64,000 bases of DNA from Symbiodinium natans (lineage: Eukaryota > Sar > Dinophyceae > Suessiales > Symbiodiniaceae): NCBI GenBank assembly GCA_905221605.1, contig CAJNDS010002499.1:325420-389419 (forward strand), in the 5' to 3' direction. A model generated the notes under the pieces. It saw nothing but the letters and a program-made list of their open reading frames with translations. It ran no database searches and was not told the DNA's origin. The first letter of the stretch is position 1; each line of letters begins with the position of its first letter. This document shows, in pieces, positions 53,004-62,245 of the stretch. The translations under genes were made by a program, and so were the position numbers.

Positions 53004-56000
53004 TCCTTGATAAGGCCTTGTGCAATATGTTGAGAAGGAATAAACAAGCTCTTTCCCTTACTGCATCAATGCCTGCCAGGATTCAATTCCATACGGCCTT
53101 CATTGCCTCTTGCCCTCTTTTCTGCAATTCCTTGTACGCCTTCACCAAAAGGCATATGCTCAAAGCACTAGCTATTGCCAGCTCAACTATTTTGAGGCGT
53201 CCCTGGATTCAGGCCAAACATATGGCGGGCGTTTTTGATTTTATCAAAGCGCCTAGGGCAATGGATCCTGAGATAGGCGCCATATTATCTAAAGTTGGCC
53301 TACTGCTGCGCTGGAGAGGCAAATGGGCTTTAAACGTTATCCTGCATGACCTTGAAAATGCGCATGCGGCCAACCTTCCCTTCTACCATTCGTTGCTTGT
53401 GCAAGCCAGGCAAGCTATTCAGAAATCAGTCTCCTTAGGAGACTCACCAATCATTGAGCAGTTCAAAAGCAAGTGCCATGATGCCCTATCTGCTGCGCTG
53501 CCTCGAGTGAGCCCTCACTCAGGCGGTCGCAAGCTCAAGCAGGCGCAAATTGCGCTTAGAGCAGTGTTGCGCAATGCTGCTTGTGTTCAGGCGCAAGGAT
53601 ATCTTCGACAAAAAGTTGCGAACCATGCACATGAGAGACAGCTATGTGCCATTTTGCTTGCGCTAAACCTCCCGCCAAAGAACGTGGCTTCGGATGTCAC
53701 TCGTTGCTACGCACTTAGATGGGCCATTGTTGAAGAAGCCGATGCATATTTTGTGTACAGGCAATATGCCTCTAGGGACGAGCAATGTAGAGTCTGCCTA
53801 CGCAAACAAACAGGGAAAGAGCTCTGGTATGACAATGGGTTCGGCAGCATGCCAGTCTGCAAACTCTGTCATCTCAACCAAAGCTGCCCTGATGACCTTG
53901 CCCATGCCATCAGCTGCATGCTGCCTTGCTGTGATGTTAACCAAGCACCACTCCTGCAATGTGCGGCAATGCCTGGTGCTCCGGCTAGAACTATTACTTA
54001 CAGAGCAGCTATACCCAATGAGCACCAGTGTACTTTCATCCAAAGCCACTGCCTGCTCTGTGGGCTGGGAGCAAACACAACAGAGCATTGGCTTACGGCT
54101 TGTGTGGTCACCAAAGCCTCCCTCTTTATTGTCCTAGTCACATTGGGATATGCTGGCACTGCCTCGTTTGACTCCCTGTGTCACACTGCCCTTCCTAAGA
54201 TCAATGTTGAGGGAGGGATTGACAAGAAATTCTGTGCCGTCCTATTAGCATGGATTGCGACCATAAGAAGATATACTATGGAACAGCAATGCACCTGGCA
54301 CCCTGGATGGTGTGAGACACCGCAACGGGCAAAACACATCAGTAACATACCCAAGCTCGCGTCACGTCTTTGGAATACCATCCCGAGGATGTTACTTCCC
54401 AAAGCATTACCGGCATGGTGGGTTGACACGGAACGCTGCAAGCCCTGTTGCAACGACGGAGGACTCCATATTGAGGTCAAGCATCCCCTTTCTGCCTTAA
54501 TTAAAGCAAGCGCCCAAGGTGTTACCGTCTCCCCCAGGAATGCCAATATAGGGGATGTCTTAGCAACATTAGATGCACAGCATTACTTGCTTGCACCTAT
54601 GTATCAACAGACCCTTGGCGTCCCTAATGTTGCTCTATGGCCTAAAATGTGTCATTGCGGCAATCTGCACCTTAAAGTTACGGCATTAAGGCCAATCCCT
54701 GCAGGTACTCCACTTATTGTTGAGTTAAAACCTGTCAAAGATACCCACCTTGTTGCTCAATTTGACGGCAGCTGCCACGTGCAAGAAGGTATCGGTGGTG
54801 CGGGTGGTATCGTATGGTCGCCCGGACCAGTCCCGGTAATTCTTGAAACGATTGCCATCCCACTCCAGCCTTGTCCAGATTCTATGTTTGCGGAAATATG
54901 CGCCGCTGACGCAACGTTAGACAAGGCATTATCTCTAGCTGCTAGCAATCAAATTAGGGAGGTTATCCTTCAGGGCGACTGCATCAACATTGTAAAGCAC
55001 TTTGCTGGTGCCTTGAGACTACATAGGGAAGACCTAGTGCGAAAACTGGACAACATGTGGCAAAAGTTAACGCACACACCCATTACAGTGCATTGGTCAT
55101 ACGTCCCTCGCGTCGGCAACAAAGTCGCTGATCACCTGGCAGGAATCGCTGCTAACAGTCTCCGCTACGAAGCACCCCTTCATGAAGATGTCTTCTTTGA
55201 CTCGGGTGAGGGTCAGCCTCATATGCAAATAAACACTGAGTGCTTTCCGCCTATTCTGTTGCCTTCCAAGCAATGGCACCTGCAAGCTATACAGGATTTG
55301 CATTCCGGAGCTGAAACTATTTCTCTTGAGGCCCCCCCACTTTGGAATCCGGAACTGCTTTTGCGGTTTTGCCTCTACAATCGGATCAAGCCTCCCCCCG
55401 AGCTTGATACAACGTGGCCAGGGCTGGTGCAGTATCGAAGGCCATCTTTGCACCCACAGGGTAGATATTATGCCATACGGCACTGGCAAACGAGTAAAAG
55501 GCTAACACGTTTCTTGGCCATCGGACCGAACGCAATTGAAATCGACATGAAAGGTGCGCATTATACGCTTTTGCGCCTCCTTACATGTCACAGCCCTACT
55601 CACCCACCCCTCCCAACGTTGCTTGAAGCCAGGGAGCTATTTAGTAGTCACCTTGCACGCGCGCCCAAAGCACAAACAGTGCAAACCAAGCACTTGTTGC
55701 AAAGAGCAGTTGGAATGGACAGCAATGCTTTCCTTCGGCATGTTTATGAAGGTAGTATTGCTGCTTATGCCATCCCCCCTGCCTTGGCAAGTTTTCTTGC
55801 ACATTTGGTGCAGGCTAAAGCTACCCTCCAGGTTATGATCCAGCAAGGAATCCCTTTTTACCAACCGGATGCAAGGGTCAACAACAGGAATTGGGCAACT
55901 TTTGCACTTGAAGCTGCGGAAAGCTTCGTAATGCGAAAAGGGCTCGCTGCAATGCTCCCGTACTGCGCAGGCACAGTGCTTTGGGTACATGACGGGGTGT

Positions 56001-56383
56001 ACGTCAAAAATAGAAACGCAGTTTCGCCCTTCATCGAAGGGGCTACTGAAGCGTTGGTTCAGCTCATCCAGGTGGGGCAGCACTGTCATCCACAGGTCAC
56101 ACCTAACCAGGAATTTGCTAACCTACAAGATGTCTTTGCTATTACCACCACGAAGAGTGAATTTAATGCGGCAGTTGATGCGTTAAACGCTGCGGGTATC
56201 GCGTGTCATAGCCCTGCTCTCCCAAAGCGCCCAAAGGCAACCACCAACAGGGTGTCCAAGCGCCTTATCCTGGAAGTTCAGGATATACTAGAGGTCGAGA
56301 GGCAAAGAGACGATAAAAGGAGACGCGTTGATGTTACAGCTGTTCCGCGTAGGGGATTGTGGGTAACACCCCCCTCGTTGTGA
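52976..56383 (+). CDS. CCHC knuckle, RNase H and polymerase-like domain protein
   Basis: 1135 residues from ATG 52976; ATG 52997 is also possible, since ATGcTGA overlaps the RT stop. The frame is open upstream to about 52958, so frameshift entry from the RT ORF could also occur. Residues 1-250 look like the RT C-terminal part. A Cys cluster CRVCLR...CKLC lies at about 272-302, and a LINE-type knuckle CLLCG-x7-H-x4-C at Cys359, Cys362, His371, Cys376. RNase H, which degrades RNA in the hybrid, has Asp597 (FDGS), Glu640, Asp668 (QGDC) and Asp719 (VADHLAG), a full DEDD set. Residues 850-1060 hold EIDMKGAHYTLLR (Asp857), KHLLQRAVG (905-913), NRNWATFALEAAESF (about 970-984) and LWVHDGVYV (His1005-Asp1006), an order like motifs A, B and C of family A polymerases. 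That last call is tentative. Confidence 0.85.
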   Translation: MSDVSLRMLILDKALCNMLRRNKQALSLTASMPARIQFHTAFIASCPLFCNSLYAFTKRHMLKALAIASSTILRRPWIQAKHMAGVFDFIKAPRAMDPEIGAILSKVGLLLRWRGKWALNVILHDLENAHAANLPFYHSLLVQARQAIQKSVSLGDSPIIEQFKSKCHDALSAALPRVSPHSGGRKLKQAQIALRAVLRNAACVQAQGYLRQKVANHAHERQLCAILLALNLPPKNVASDVTRCYALRWAIVEEADAYFVYRQYASRDEQCRVCLRKQTGKELWYDNGFGSMPVCKLCHLNQSCPDDLAHAISCMLPCCDVNQAPLLQCAAMPGAPARTITYRAAIPNEHQCTFIQSHCLLCGLGANTTEHWLTACVVTKASLFIVLVTLGYAGTASFDSLCHTALPKINVEGGIDKKFCAVLLAWIATIRRYTMEQQCTWHPGWCETPQRAKHISNIPKLASRLWNTIPRMLLPKALPAWWVDTERCKPCCNDGGLHIEVKHPLSALIKASAQGVTVSPRNANIGDVLATLDAQHYLLAPMYQQTLGVPNVALWPKMCHCGNLHLKVTALRPIPAGTPLIVELKPVKDTHLVAQFDGSCHVQEGIGGAGGIVWSPGPVPVILETIAIPLQPCPDSMFAEICAADATLDKALSLAASNQIREVILQGDCINIVKHFAGALRLHREDLVRKLDNMWQKLTHTPITVHWSYVPRVGNKVADHLAGIAANSLRYEAPLHEDVFFDSGEGQPHMQINTECFPPILLPSKQWHLQAIQDLHSGAETISLEAPPLWNPELLLRFCLYNRIKPPPELDTTWPGLVQYRRPSLHPQGRYYAIRHWQTSKRLTRFLAIGPNAIEIDMKGAHYTLLRLLTCHSPTHPPLPTLLEARELFSSHLARAPKAQTVQTKHLLQRAVGMDSNAFLRHVYEGSIAAYAIPPALASFLAHLVQAKATLQVMIQQGIPFYQPDARVNNRNWATFALEAAESFVMRKGLAAMLPYCAGTVLWVHDGVYVKNRNAVSPFIEGATEALVQLIQVGQHCHPQVTPNQEFANLQDVFAITTTKSEFNAAVDALNAAGIACHSPALPKRPKATTNRVSKRLILEVQDILEVERQRDDKRRRVDVTAVPRRGLWVTPPSL

Positions 56384-56434
56384 TGCGTGTAGTCCCCATT
56401 TCAACCACCCTCCCTCTTTCGTGATGGCGGCACC

Positions 56435-56470
56435 TTTGGCTCAGACCAGTTGTGAACGCCCGGGCACAAC
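56435..56470 (+). promoter_or_regulatory. Leader-like TTTGGCTCA plus GCCC-loop hairpin
   Basis: TTTGGCTCA (56435-56443) matches part of the spliced-leader 3' end. Six nt later 9-nt arms starting GTTGTG and ending CACAAC enclose GCCC (56450-56471), pairing at seven of nine positions. The ATG at 56476 follows 4 nt after. Confidence 0.5.
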
Positions 56471-56475
56471 CAAAC

Positions 56476-57057
56476 ATGCTGGCCGCCACACGCTGCCTCC
56501 TGGCTTGGCGTTACCATGAAGCCATTGGTAGTCATTCCAGCGCAGCTGACTTCGAACTCACAGTCCTCCCTGCTGCAGCGGGAGCGATCCTCGTGGCTCT
56601 CTTAGAGGAAAGCAAGTCGAACGAAGCCCTTTCCCCGTACCATAAGGATCGTTTATATCGAGGCGTCTCCTTTGGTAATCCACTGATCATTCACGAGATT
56701 GTCGAAGATCTGGATGAGGAAAAACTCCTACTTGCATGGACTCTCATTGAAGTCATTGCAAGGCTGGACGCTGCCACTCAACCTCGCGCTACCGTGTCAA
56801 TGCTATGGAAAATAAGTGCACCAAATCTCCGTGCCATCTCGTGCGTTGGAGAACGTGCGCTTGCCCATTCACTTTCGGAGCACTTTTCTTTGACCCCCAA
56901 GTGGTCTTCACGAGTTGTCGGGGCTTTAATCGGGCACAAAACTGGATGGGGTAGGGTAGAGGCATTGCTCCAGGTCTTAACGCCAAGAGCAACAGTCATT
57001 GCCCGTGAACTGTGTGAGTGTGAACAATTCCCCTATCACTTCTTTTGGCCGTGGTAG
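56476..57057 (+). CDS. Unknown 193-residue helical protein
   Basis: ATG 56476 is chosen because it directly follows the hairpin; an in-frame GTG at 56452 lies inside the hairpin. The product is rich in Ala, Leu and Glu and predicted helical (AAGAILVALLEESKSNEAL, DLDEEKLLLAWTLIEVIARL), with no signal peptide or membrane segment and no recognisable catalytic motif. It is similar in length and style, but not clearly in sequence, to the 61553-62245 product. It lies 92 nt after the RNase H ORF and ends in TAG. GC content rises from here on compared with the five preceding ORFs, so a different origin is possible. Confidence 0.6.
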   Translation: MLAATRCLLAWRYHEAIGSHSSAADFELTVLPAAAGAILVALLEESKSNEALSPYHKDRLYRGVSFGNPLIIHEIVEDLDEEKLLLAWTLIEVIARLDAATQPRATVSMLWKISAPNLRAISCVGERALAHSLSEHFSLTPKWSSRVVGALIGHKTGWGRVEALLQVLTPRATVIARELCECEQFPYHFFWPW

Positions 57058-57404
57058 TCATACCTTGTTTCTTCTCACACAATAGATCCAGAGCCACGTT
57101 ATTGGCTTTAATGCCCCTGGCTGGACCCACCTCACTTTGGCCATCTGTTCGCAGACAGTGGAGCTATGTGCCAATGTGTCCACTGAGTGAGGGTGTGGTT
57201 GCCCCTTGTACTTTGTGCTCGGTGGGCTTTATTGCCGCTTATGGTACTCGTACCTTTACGTGCTCCTCTGTTATTTGCTTCGTTGTTTGATCACTGTTAA
57301 CATTGTGATCACCTACCCCTCCCCATCCGAATATAGTTGGCACATGCGTGACAGTTATTTTGCTCAAGCGCTCGTTATGGGAGCACTGACCCTTAACCCG
57401 CGCA
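57058..57404 (+). other. Intergenic spacer with TGATCAC inverted repeat
   Basis: No GCCC hairpin found. TGATCAC (57288-57294) and GTGATCA (57305-57311) form a 7-bp inverted repeat around TGTTAACATT. A short hydrophobic frame at 57045-57290 is not supported. Confidence 0.5.
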
Positions 57405-58757
57405 ATGGCCTTCTGTCTGGATTTGGCGCCGGATCATCTTAGGAAGATTCTTGGCTCTTCCATCCATACTTCGCCCTGCCTCTTCTCGTATGACAACAAA
57501 TTCTGCACCGTGGAGTCCAGTATCGCCTTTTGCATTATGCAGCTGGCTGGCACGGTCTCCATTCGTGCACACTTGGATGCCGATGTAAAGTCCTCCGAAT
57601 TGGTTGGGGCTGCTCTCCAGCTTATCCACCGCTGTTGGTCCAAGGGACTTGCCCTCCAGTTAAGGGAGATAGATGGATGCGGATGCCTTGAGTGGCAGCA
57701 ATGGGGGTTGCAAACTCTGCGCGCTATGGGTTCGGTGAGTGTGGCGTGGCATAATGTACTTGCTGGCCACATCGGGCAGGCGTATATAATTGCGCTCCCG
57801 GTAACATTGCATGCATCTTGCAGAATTGCCACTACCACCCTGGGCAGCTACGAGGTGTTTTTTCTTCGGTTGAGCTCGCTGTCCTGTCTGCTTGTTTTCC
57901 GTCTTCATGCACCTCTTCTCGCATACCAAAGGTCACCTCCCACCCTGCTTGCTCGTGCCACCCACCATGGTTTTTGGCCTGGCGTTCTTAAACGCCCCTC
58001 TGGGCCCCTCCCAGCCGAGAATGGCACCGGTGCGCCACGAGTGCAAGAGTACCAGTTCACCACCCAAACGGCCTGCGCCTTTCACGAACAGGGTCTTGGT
58101 GCGACCTGTGCTTTCGTTGGCCAAATCGCCACCTTCGTCCTCGTTGAAGTTGGACTCGAGTTTGGATGTATGCTCAAGTACACCATGTGTTGCTCACCCT
58201 ACACGCACGGAGAGTGGTACCTCCTCGACTCTACCCAACTAGGCGCTGAACTTCTTCCGCTCCTCCTGGAAAACATGGCCTTCCGACTTGATCTCAAGCT
58301 GGTGCAAATCCAAGTAGTTGTCCAGGGACTGACTTTTGCTGTCCCTCTAGTCAGCTTTCTTGTTGATTGGCCTGTTGGCACGGTCTTTATTGCTGTTGCC
58401 TTCCCCTCCTTTGAGCACATGGTAGAGGCGCATCCGGTCCTGGTAGGGTCTTACTTTAGTAGGCGCCTCTGTATTGTCAATCCACCTGATGGGATGCTCC
58501 CTCTCAATCTCACAATCGATCCAATGCTGCCGGTCCTAATGCTGCAAATACTAATTGTGCAACACCTGCGGCAACGGAGTGGTTACCTTGAAAGTCGGGC
58601 TTTCGTACTTTGCGATGAACAGGGCTTTGTTGCGGACACATGCACCAAAATCCAAACAGCGTTCCATGAGGATGCGAGGGTGCTTCTTAAGTACAAGTGC
58701 CTCACCTTCGAAGGTCACCTGTTTAGATTGGTCTCCGCCTCCCACAGCCTACTTTGA
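57405..58757 (+). CDS. Unknown 450-residue protein, paralogue of 59004-60320
   Basis: ATG 57405 to TGA 58755. The C-terminal third aligns with the next ORF: FLVDWPVGTVF against ALVDWPVGTPF, then AHPVLVGSY against AHPPVTVGW, RQRSGYLESRAFVLCDEQG against RERSGHLECRSFVLADSQG, and DARVLLKYK against NANILLKMQ. No known domain is recognised. Residues about 165-235 (Pro/Arg-rich, between LRLSSLSCL and AFVGQIATF) read less naturally than the +1 frame over the same bases (57950-58150), so a pair of compensating frameshifts is possible. Moderately hydrophobic, with no clear membrane helix. Confidence 0.65.
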   Translation: MAFCLDLAPDHLRKILGSSIHTSPCLFSYDNKFCTVESSIAFCIMQLAGTVSIRAHLDADVKSSELVGAALQLIHRCWSKGLALQLREIDGCGCLEWQQWGLQTLRAMGSVSVAWHNVLAGHIGQAYIIALPVTLHASCRIATTTLGSYEVFFLRLSSLSCLLVFRLHAPLLAYQRSPPTLLARATHHGFWPGVLKRPSGPLPAENGTGAPRVQEYQFTTQTACAFHEQGLGATCAFVGQIATFVLVEVGLEFGCMLKYTMCCSPYTHGEWYLLDSTQLGAELLPLLLENMAFRLDLKLVQIQVVVQGLTFAVPLVSFLVDWPVGTVFIAVAFPSFEHMVEAHPVLVGSYFSRRLCIVNPPDGMLPLNLTIDPMLPVLMLQILIVQHLRQRSGYLESRAFVLCDEQGFVADTCTKIQTAFHEDARVLLKYKCLTFEGHLFRLVSASHSLL

Positions 58758-58804
58758 TGCTAGGACGGCTGGCTTTGCTGCATTGGTAACGCCTTCTTGC
58801 CGCC

Positions 58805-58982
58805 TTTTGGCTCACACTAGCGTAGTAGTGCTTTGGCTCATGGGAGTCTGAGGCTGCCCCGCGACGTCACTTTCCTGCCGCCACACTATACGACTCGTTG
58901 CCTTGCGGCCCAACTTGAGCATGTCAACAGAGGAAGATTGCCTTGACAGCGACCCAAGGCAGCTTGAGTACGCCCGTACTCT
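58805..58982 (+). promoter_or_regulatory. Two leader-like motifs and a GCCC-loop hairpin
   Basis: TTTTGGCTCA (58805-58814) and TTTGGCTCA (58832-58840) resemble the spliced-leader end. GAGTAC-GCCC-GTACTC (58967-58982) is a perfect 6-bp stem with the GCCC loop, 22 nt before the next long frame. A short ATG frame (58921-59031, 36 codons, MSTEEDCLDSDP) spans the hairpin and may be the true N-terminus if a frameshift joins it. Confidence 0.55.
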
Positions 58983-59003
58983 TGCTCTCCGCAAGCTCTG
59001 TCC

Positions 59004-60320
59004 TTGGATTTGTCCCCGGTGGCCTTGACGCTGGTCCTAGGCAATGACCCTCTAATTCCTCTTTGCGGAGGTGGAGAGGACCCTGTGCAAAGACTGACAT
59101 CGTCAGTCGCGCAACGCCTTCTTGTGGATCTCTGCAACATCAAGGTTGTTCTTGCCCTGCCATTGCAGAGTGTTCATGGCACTGAAAATGCCGCTGATGC
59201 CTTCCAGGCTTGGCTTAGTTGGAGCATAAGACAAGAAATAAAGATCGGCCAGGTCTCGGACGGCTTAGACTTTCATTGGCACATGCTTCATTGGTGCCAA
59301 TTGGCTATCCAGTCTGTGGCCTGTCTTGCATCAGTTAATTCGCACTGGTTCCGACTTCTCTTGGAAGGTCTGAGGGGAATGCCCTTCTTTGCGATTCCCA
59401 CGGGGGAACACGCCGGAGCGTTCTTTGGAGTCACGCCTCTTGACGAATGCACTTACGACGTCCATGCAGTTGGAGACTTCCCACTCGCGAGCCTCCGCTT
59501 CCTCCGACTGCGTTCACCGTTTACAGCTGACTTTGCCAATCAAACTCCTGCAAGGCAGCTCCTGGGCGGGCGACTTGCTCATGAGCATCATTGGCCTGCC
59601 CAAATGGATTCTCCTCACCCGCAGGCAGAGGGCCACTGTGGCAGTCTATGGCCTCGCACACAGTCCACCTTGCAGCGTCACGTGCCTGCCCCTTGGTCAG
59701 TCCGTGAAGCAGCTTCTCGTTGTAGGGTAAGGTATGCTGGCCTTGTTGCCAATCTCACCCTTGTGCGCGTTACTCAACATCAAGGTTGTATGATTCAAAT
59801 CGTTTGGTGCGTTGCCCCCTTTCGACAAGAAGCTCTTGAAGGGGATACTCTCCAACTTACCACTCAACTTTTCCCTGCCTTATGTGCTTTGTGCCCGAAC
59901 CGCCTGCAGCCAGATCTCCTTGGGGTCTTCGCTGTTTCGCAACTTAGTCACCTACCTGTCCCTCCGTGCTGTGCCCTGGTAGATTGGCCGGTGGGCACAC
60001 CGTTCACTGTATATGCCTACAATGATCTCCTGGCTGTAAGGGCTGCGCATCCACCCGTCACTGTTGGCTGGCCGTCCTGGCACCTGCAGCTCCTCAACCC
60101 AAGCGATTGGAATGACCTACCTTGCCCTGTTTTGGCTTCTTGTAGCTGGCCTGTGTTCCTGTTGATGGTCAAATGCGTGCAAGCGATGAGAGAACGCAGT
60201 GGGCACCTCGAGTGTCGATCTTTTGTCCTGGCCGACTCACAAGGGGCAGTTGCGAGTCCTGCGTCGGCAGTACTCCGAGCTTTTGCTCCGAATGCAAACA
60301 TACTTCTGAAAATGCAGTAG
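59004..60320 (+). CDS. Unknown 438-residue protein, paralogue of 57405-58757
   Basis: The frame opens without an ATG (TTG 59004); the first internal Met is about 95 codons in. Either translation starts at a non-ATG codon or it enters from the ATG frame at 58921, which ends at 59029-59031. C-terminal similarity to the preceding ORF (VDWPVGTPF, RERSGHLECRSF, LLKMQ) shows a tandem duplication followed by divergence. Residues about 180-245 are Pro/His-rich and look out of frame; the +1 frame there (SSWAGDLLMSIIGLPKWILL) reads better, as in the paralogue. Function unknown; ends in TAG. Confidence 0.6.
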   Translation: MDLSPVALTLVLGNDPLIPLCGGGEDPVQRLTSSVAQRLLVDLCNIKVVLALPLQSVHGTENAADAFQAWLSWSIRQEIKIGQVSDGLDFHWHMLHWCQLAIQSVACLASVNSHWFRLLLEGLRGMPFFAIPTGEHAGAFFGVTPLDECTYDVHAVGDFPLASLRFLRLRSPFTADFANQTPARQLLGGRLAHEHHWPAQMDSPHPQAEGHCGSLWPRTQSTLQRHVPAPWSVREAASRCRVRYAGLVANLTLVRVTQHQGCMIQIVWCVAPFRQEALEGDTLQLTTQLFPALCALCPNRLQPDLLGVFAVSQLSHLPVPPCCALVDWPVGTPFTVYAYNDLLAVRAAHPPVTVGWPSWHLQLLNPSDWNDLPCPVLASCSWPVFLLMVKCVQAMRERSGHLECRSFVLADSQGAVASPASAVLRAFAPNANILLKMQ

Positions 60321-60485
60321 GGACCCCGCCCCTTCACTAATGCTTGGCCTTGGAAGCATGAGGGTCTCGTTCTCCAGTTTCACACTGCTTTCGCGGTTTT
60401 GCATTCTAGGGAATGTGTTGGCGGGACTTTTTCATGGGTGCTGGTGCTGGCTCAGGTCAACTCTGTAGATCCGAGGTAGTCCACC
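60321..60485. other. Spacer with TGGCTCA
   Basis: Contains TGGCTCA at 60448-60454, another partial match to the spliced-leader end. No ORF supported. Confidence 0.35.
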
Positions 60486-60504
60486 GCCTTCCCCTCAGGA
60501 AGGC
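60486..60504 (+). promoter_or_regulatory. Hairpin 9 nt upstream of ATG 60514
   Basis: GCCTTCC-CCTCA-GGAAGGC: a perfect 7-bp stem with a 5-nt loop. It has the same 9-nt spacing to the start codon as the hairpin before the reverse transcriptase ORF, but the loop is not GCCC. Confidence 0.55.
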
Positions 60505-60513
60505 ATCACTGAC

Positions 60514-61134
60514 ATGGTTGAGGCATCCAGCCCTCAAATCCATATGGAACGTCTTGCTCCGCTGCTTGTGATTGTCTCGCAGTTGAGCCATACGTCGGCC
60601 TACTGTAGGCCCGCCTCCAGGCACAGCGATAGACACCTTCACGACTGCCCATTGGATGCATTGCGTTGTATCCTCTTTGATGCGTGCGCTGTGTGCTTGA
60701 GCCTGTGGTTAATTGTAGAGCCGCGCGAAGGCCTCTCCGAGCCTCCACAAGTGTACCTCTGGCAGCAACAACAGTCGAATTGGGGTTGTTGTTATACTCG
60801 CCTCCCTCACGTCGCTCCTGGAGTCGAGAATTATAGGGTTGCCCTCCCATCCCTGAGGGAAACCGCGAGAGTGGCTGCTGTTTGTCGGCGCTGGGGAGGT
60901 ATCATCGGGGCTTGGGCATCGCGCAGGCGTTTTGTGACATCGACGTCAACCTTCGCCAGTACACAGCGTGTTGTGCCCGTCGTGCGTGTGAACTGCACCC
61001 ATTTCAAATTGCAGCTTCATGTTACGGAATTGATGGACTTGGGTGTCGCGCGAATGCGAAACAATGCTATACTCTTCCCCTCCTCTAGCCAGGCTAGGAC
61101 CCCAGTCACTGGGCAAGTGGAGGAGGACGGTTGA
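60514..61134 (+). CDS. Unknown 206-residue protein
   Basis: ATG 60514 to TGA 61132-61134. It contains LFDACAVCLSLWLIVEPREG, a Gln-rich QVYLWQQQQSNWGCCY and an Arg-rich VAAVCRRWGGIIGAWASRRR, then VVPVVRVNCTHFKLQLHVTE. No family recognised. The start is supported by the hairpin at 60486-60504. Coding status rests on length and position only. Confidence 0.45.
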   Translation: MVEASSPQIHMERLAPLLVIVSQLSHTSAYCRPASRHSDRHLHDCPLDALRCILFDACAVCLSLWLIVEPREGLSEPPQVYLWQQQQSNWGCCYTRLPHVAPGVENYRVALPSLRETARVAAVCRRWGGIIGAWASRRRFVTSTSTFASTQRVVPVVRVNCTHFKLQLHVTELMDLGVARMRNNAILFPSSSQARTPVTGQVEEDG

Positions 61135-61552
61135 GTTGCTCATGCCCTCACACGGCGGTGTAGGAACCTGCATCTCTTCTCAAGGCAGTAGATCCATTTA
61201 CGTTCTCTGTACAAGTTTGACGAGCAGTGACCCCTCACCGCAACTTCCGAGCAGGGGCTCGGTGAAGCGGCTCAGGAGCTCCCGTTCGGGTTGCTCCCTT
61301 GCTCCCGAGTATTACCTGCGGAGAATCTTGTGAGGGTGCGGGAGTGATTTGATGTTGGGTACGTGAGTGCGCCCGCACTCACACGCCCTAGTCCCCCGCA
61401 TGGATTGACAGTTTGTTCCTGTGGCTCATAGCCCTCTCAGCCGCGAACATAAAGGAGTGATGGTATTACCCGCTAACTTGCCCCCTTGTTCTGTGCCGCC
61501 AGGGCTCACAGGAGCAGGCGCCCGCTTGCCCTCCCCGAACTAACTGCCCGGC
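61135..61552 (+). promoter_or_regulatory. Spacer with two GCCC-loop hairpins and TGGCTCA
   Basis: GTGAGTGC-GCCC-GCACTCAC (61363-61382) is a perfect 8-bp stem. GCAGGC-GCCC-GCTTGC (61514-61529) has a 6-bp stem with one G-U wobble, 23 nt before ATG 61553. TGGCTCA is at 61422-61428. Confidence 0.6.
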
Positions 61553-62245
61553 ATGGCTGCTTCGTTGGTCATTGGTGGCAGCCTTTACACTGCTGTCAAT
61601 GGAGATGGCGACAGTGACTGGGAAAGATGCTACCCTGACGAACACCCGGAGATCTTCTCCAGCGAGCCCATCCTCGAAGGCCACGGCCACACTTGTAGTG
61701 CTGGCTGGATATCGCTCACCAAGCTCCTCGTACTGCAAGGAATCCGCGATGCCTCGGCAGCCCAAGGACGTCCTAATCAACGGACCCTCGCCATGGTTGT
61801 TGCGGCCGAACTCGGGCACTCTGTTGGAGGTCATCGTGCCTGGCTTGCACACCACCTTCGAGATCTTTCGCAGGATTTGAGGAACGAGCTTGCCCAGGAG
61901 TACGGGGCGTTACTGGCTATGTTCAGACGTCCGCCTGGACCACAGCAGAATGCCCTTTTAGCCTGGGCCAGGCCAATCATTGTGCATCGCCAGGAAGATT
62001 TGCCAATTTACCTCATAAAAGCGCATTTGGAGCAGCATCTTTTGCTTGCATGGCGTTTCACTGCCGATAAAGTCAATTTGCTTTTGCAAGCGATGTCCGA
62101 TGCTGTCCCCAATGATAATGCCGTCATTCTGGAGTGGGTAGCGTGCTTCCTCGATGAACGTATTGCTACCGACATTCTCGAGCATTTAGATGACGAGACC
62201 ATGCATCTGCTTGAGGACAATCGGCATTCGGATAGTGACATCTAA
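61553..62245 (+). CDS. Unknown 230-residue protein
   Basis: ATG 61553 to TAA 62243-62245. The N-terminal 70 residues are acidic and Ser/Gly-rich (SLYTAVNGDGDSDWERCYPDE). The rest is helical and Leu-rich (QHLLLAWRFTADKVNLLLQA, RIATDILEHLDDETMHLLED), similar in style to the 56476-57057 product. No catalytic motif recognised. The preceding GCCC hairpins support the start. Confidence 0.6.
   Translation: MAASLVIGGSLYTAVNGDGDSDWERCYPDEHPEIFSSEPILEGHGHTCSAGWISLTKLLVLQGIRDASAAQGRPNQRTLAMVVAAELGHSVGGHRAWLAHHLRDLSQDLRNELAQEYGALLAMFRRPPGPQQNALLAWARPIIVHRQEDLPIYLIKAHLEQHLLLAWRFTADKVNLLLQAMSDAVPNDNAVILEWVACFLDERIATDILEHLDDETMHLLEDNRHSDSDI

Larger units (their letters stand above)
43144..56383 (+). mobile_element. 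Methyltransferase-bearing LINE-type retroelement, about 13 kb
   Basis: Five plus-strand ORFs in close succession give ORF1, C5 methyltransferase, small ORF, AP endonuclease with reverse transcriptase, then CCHC knuckle, RNase H and a polymerase-like domain. Endonuclease followed by reverse transcriptase and no integrase or protease is the non-LTR (LINE) plan. Catalytic residues are visible in every recognisable enzyme, and the breaks between ORFs fall at translation-coupling sites, so the copy may be intact. A hairpin-rich leader precedes it. I see no LTRs, poly-A tail or target duplication. The ORFs at 56476-63413 share the ORF-border hairpins and may be part of the same unit. Confidence 0.75.
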
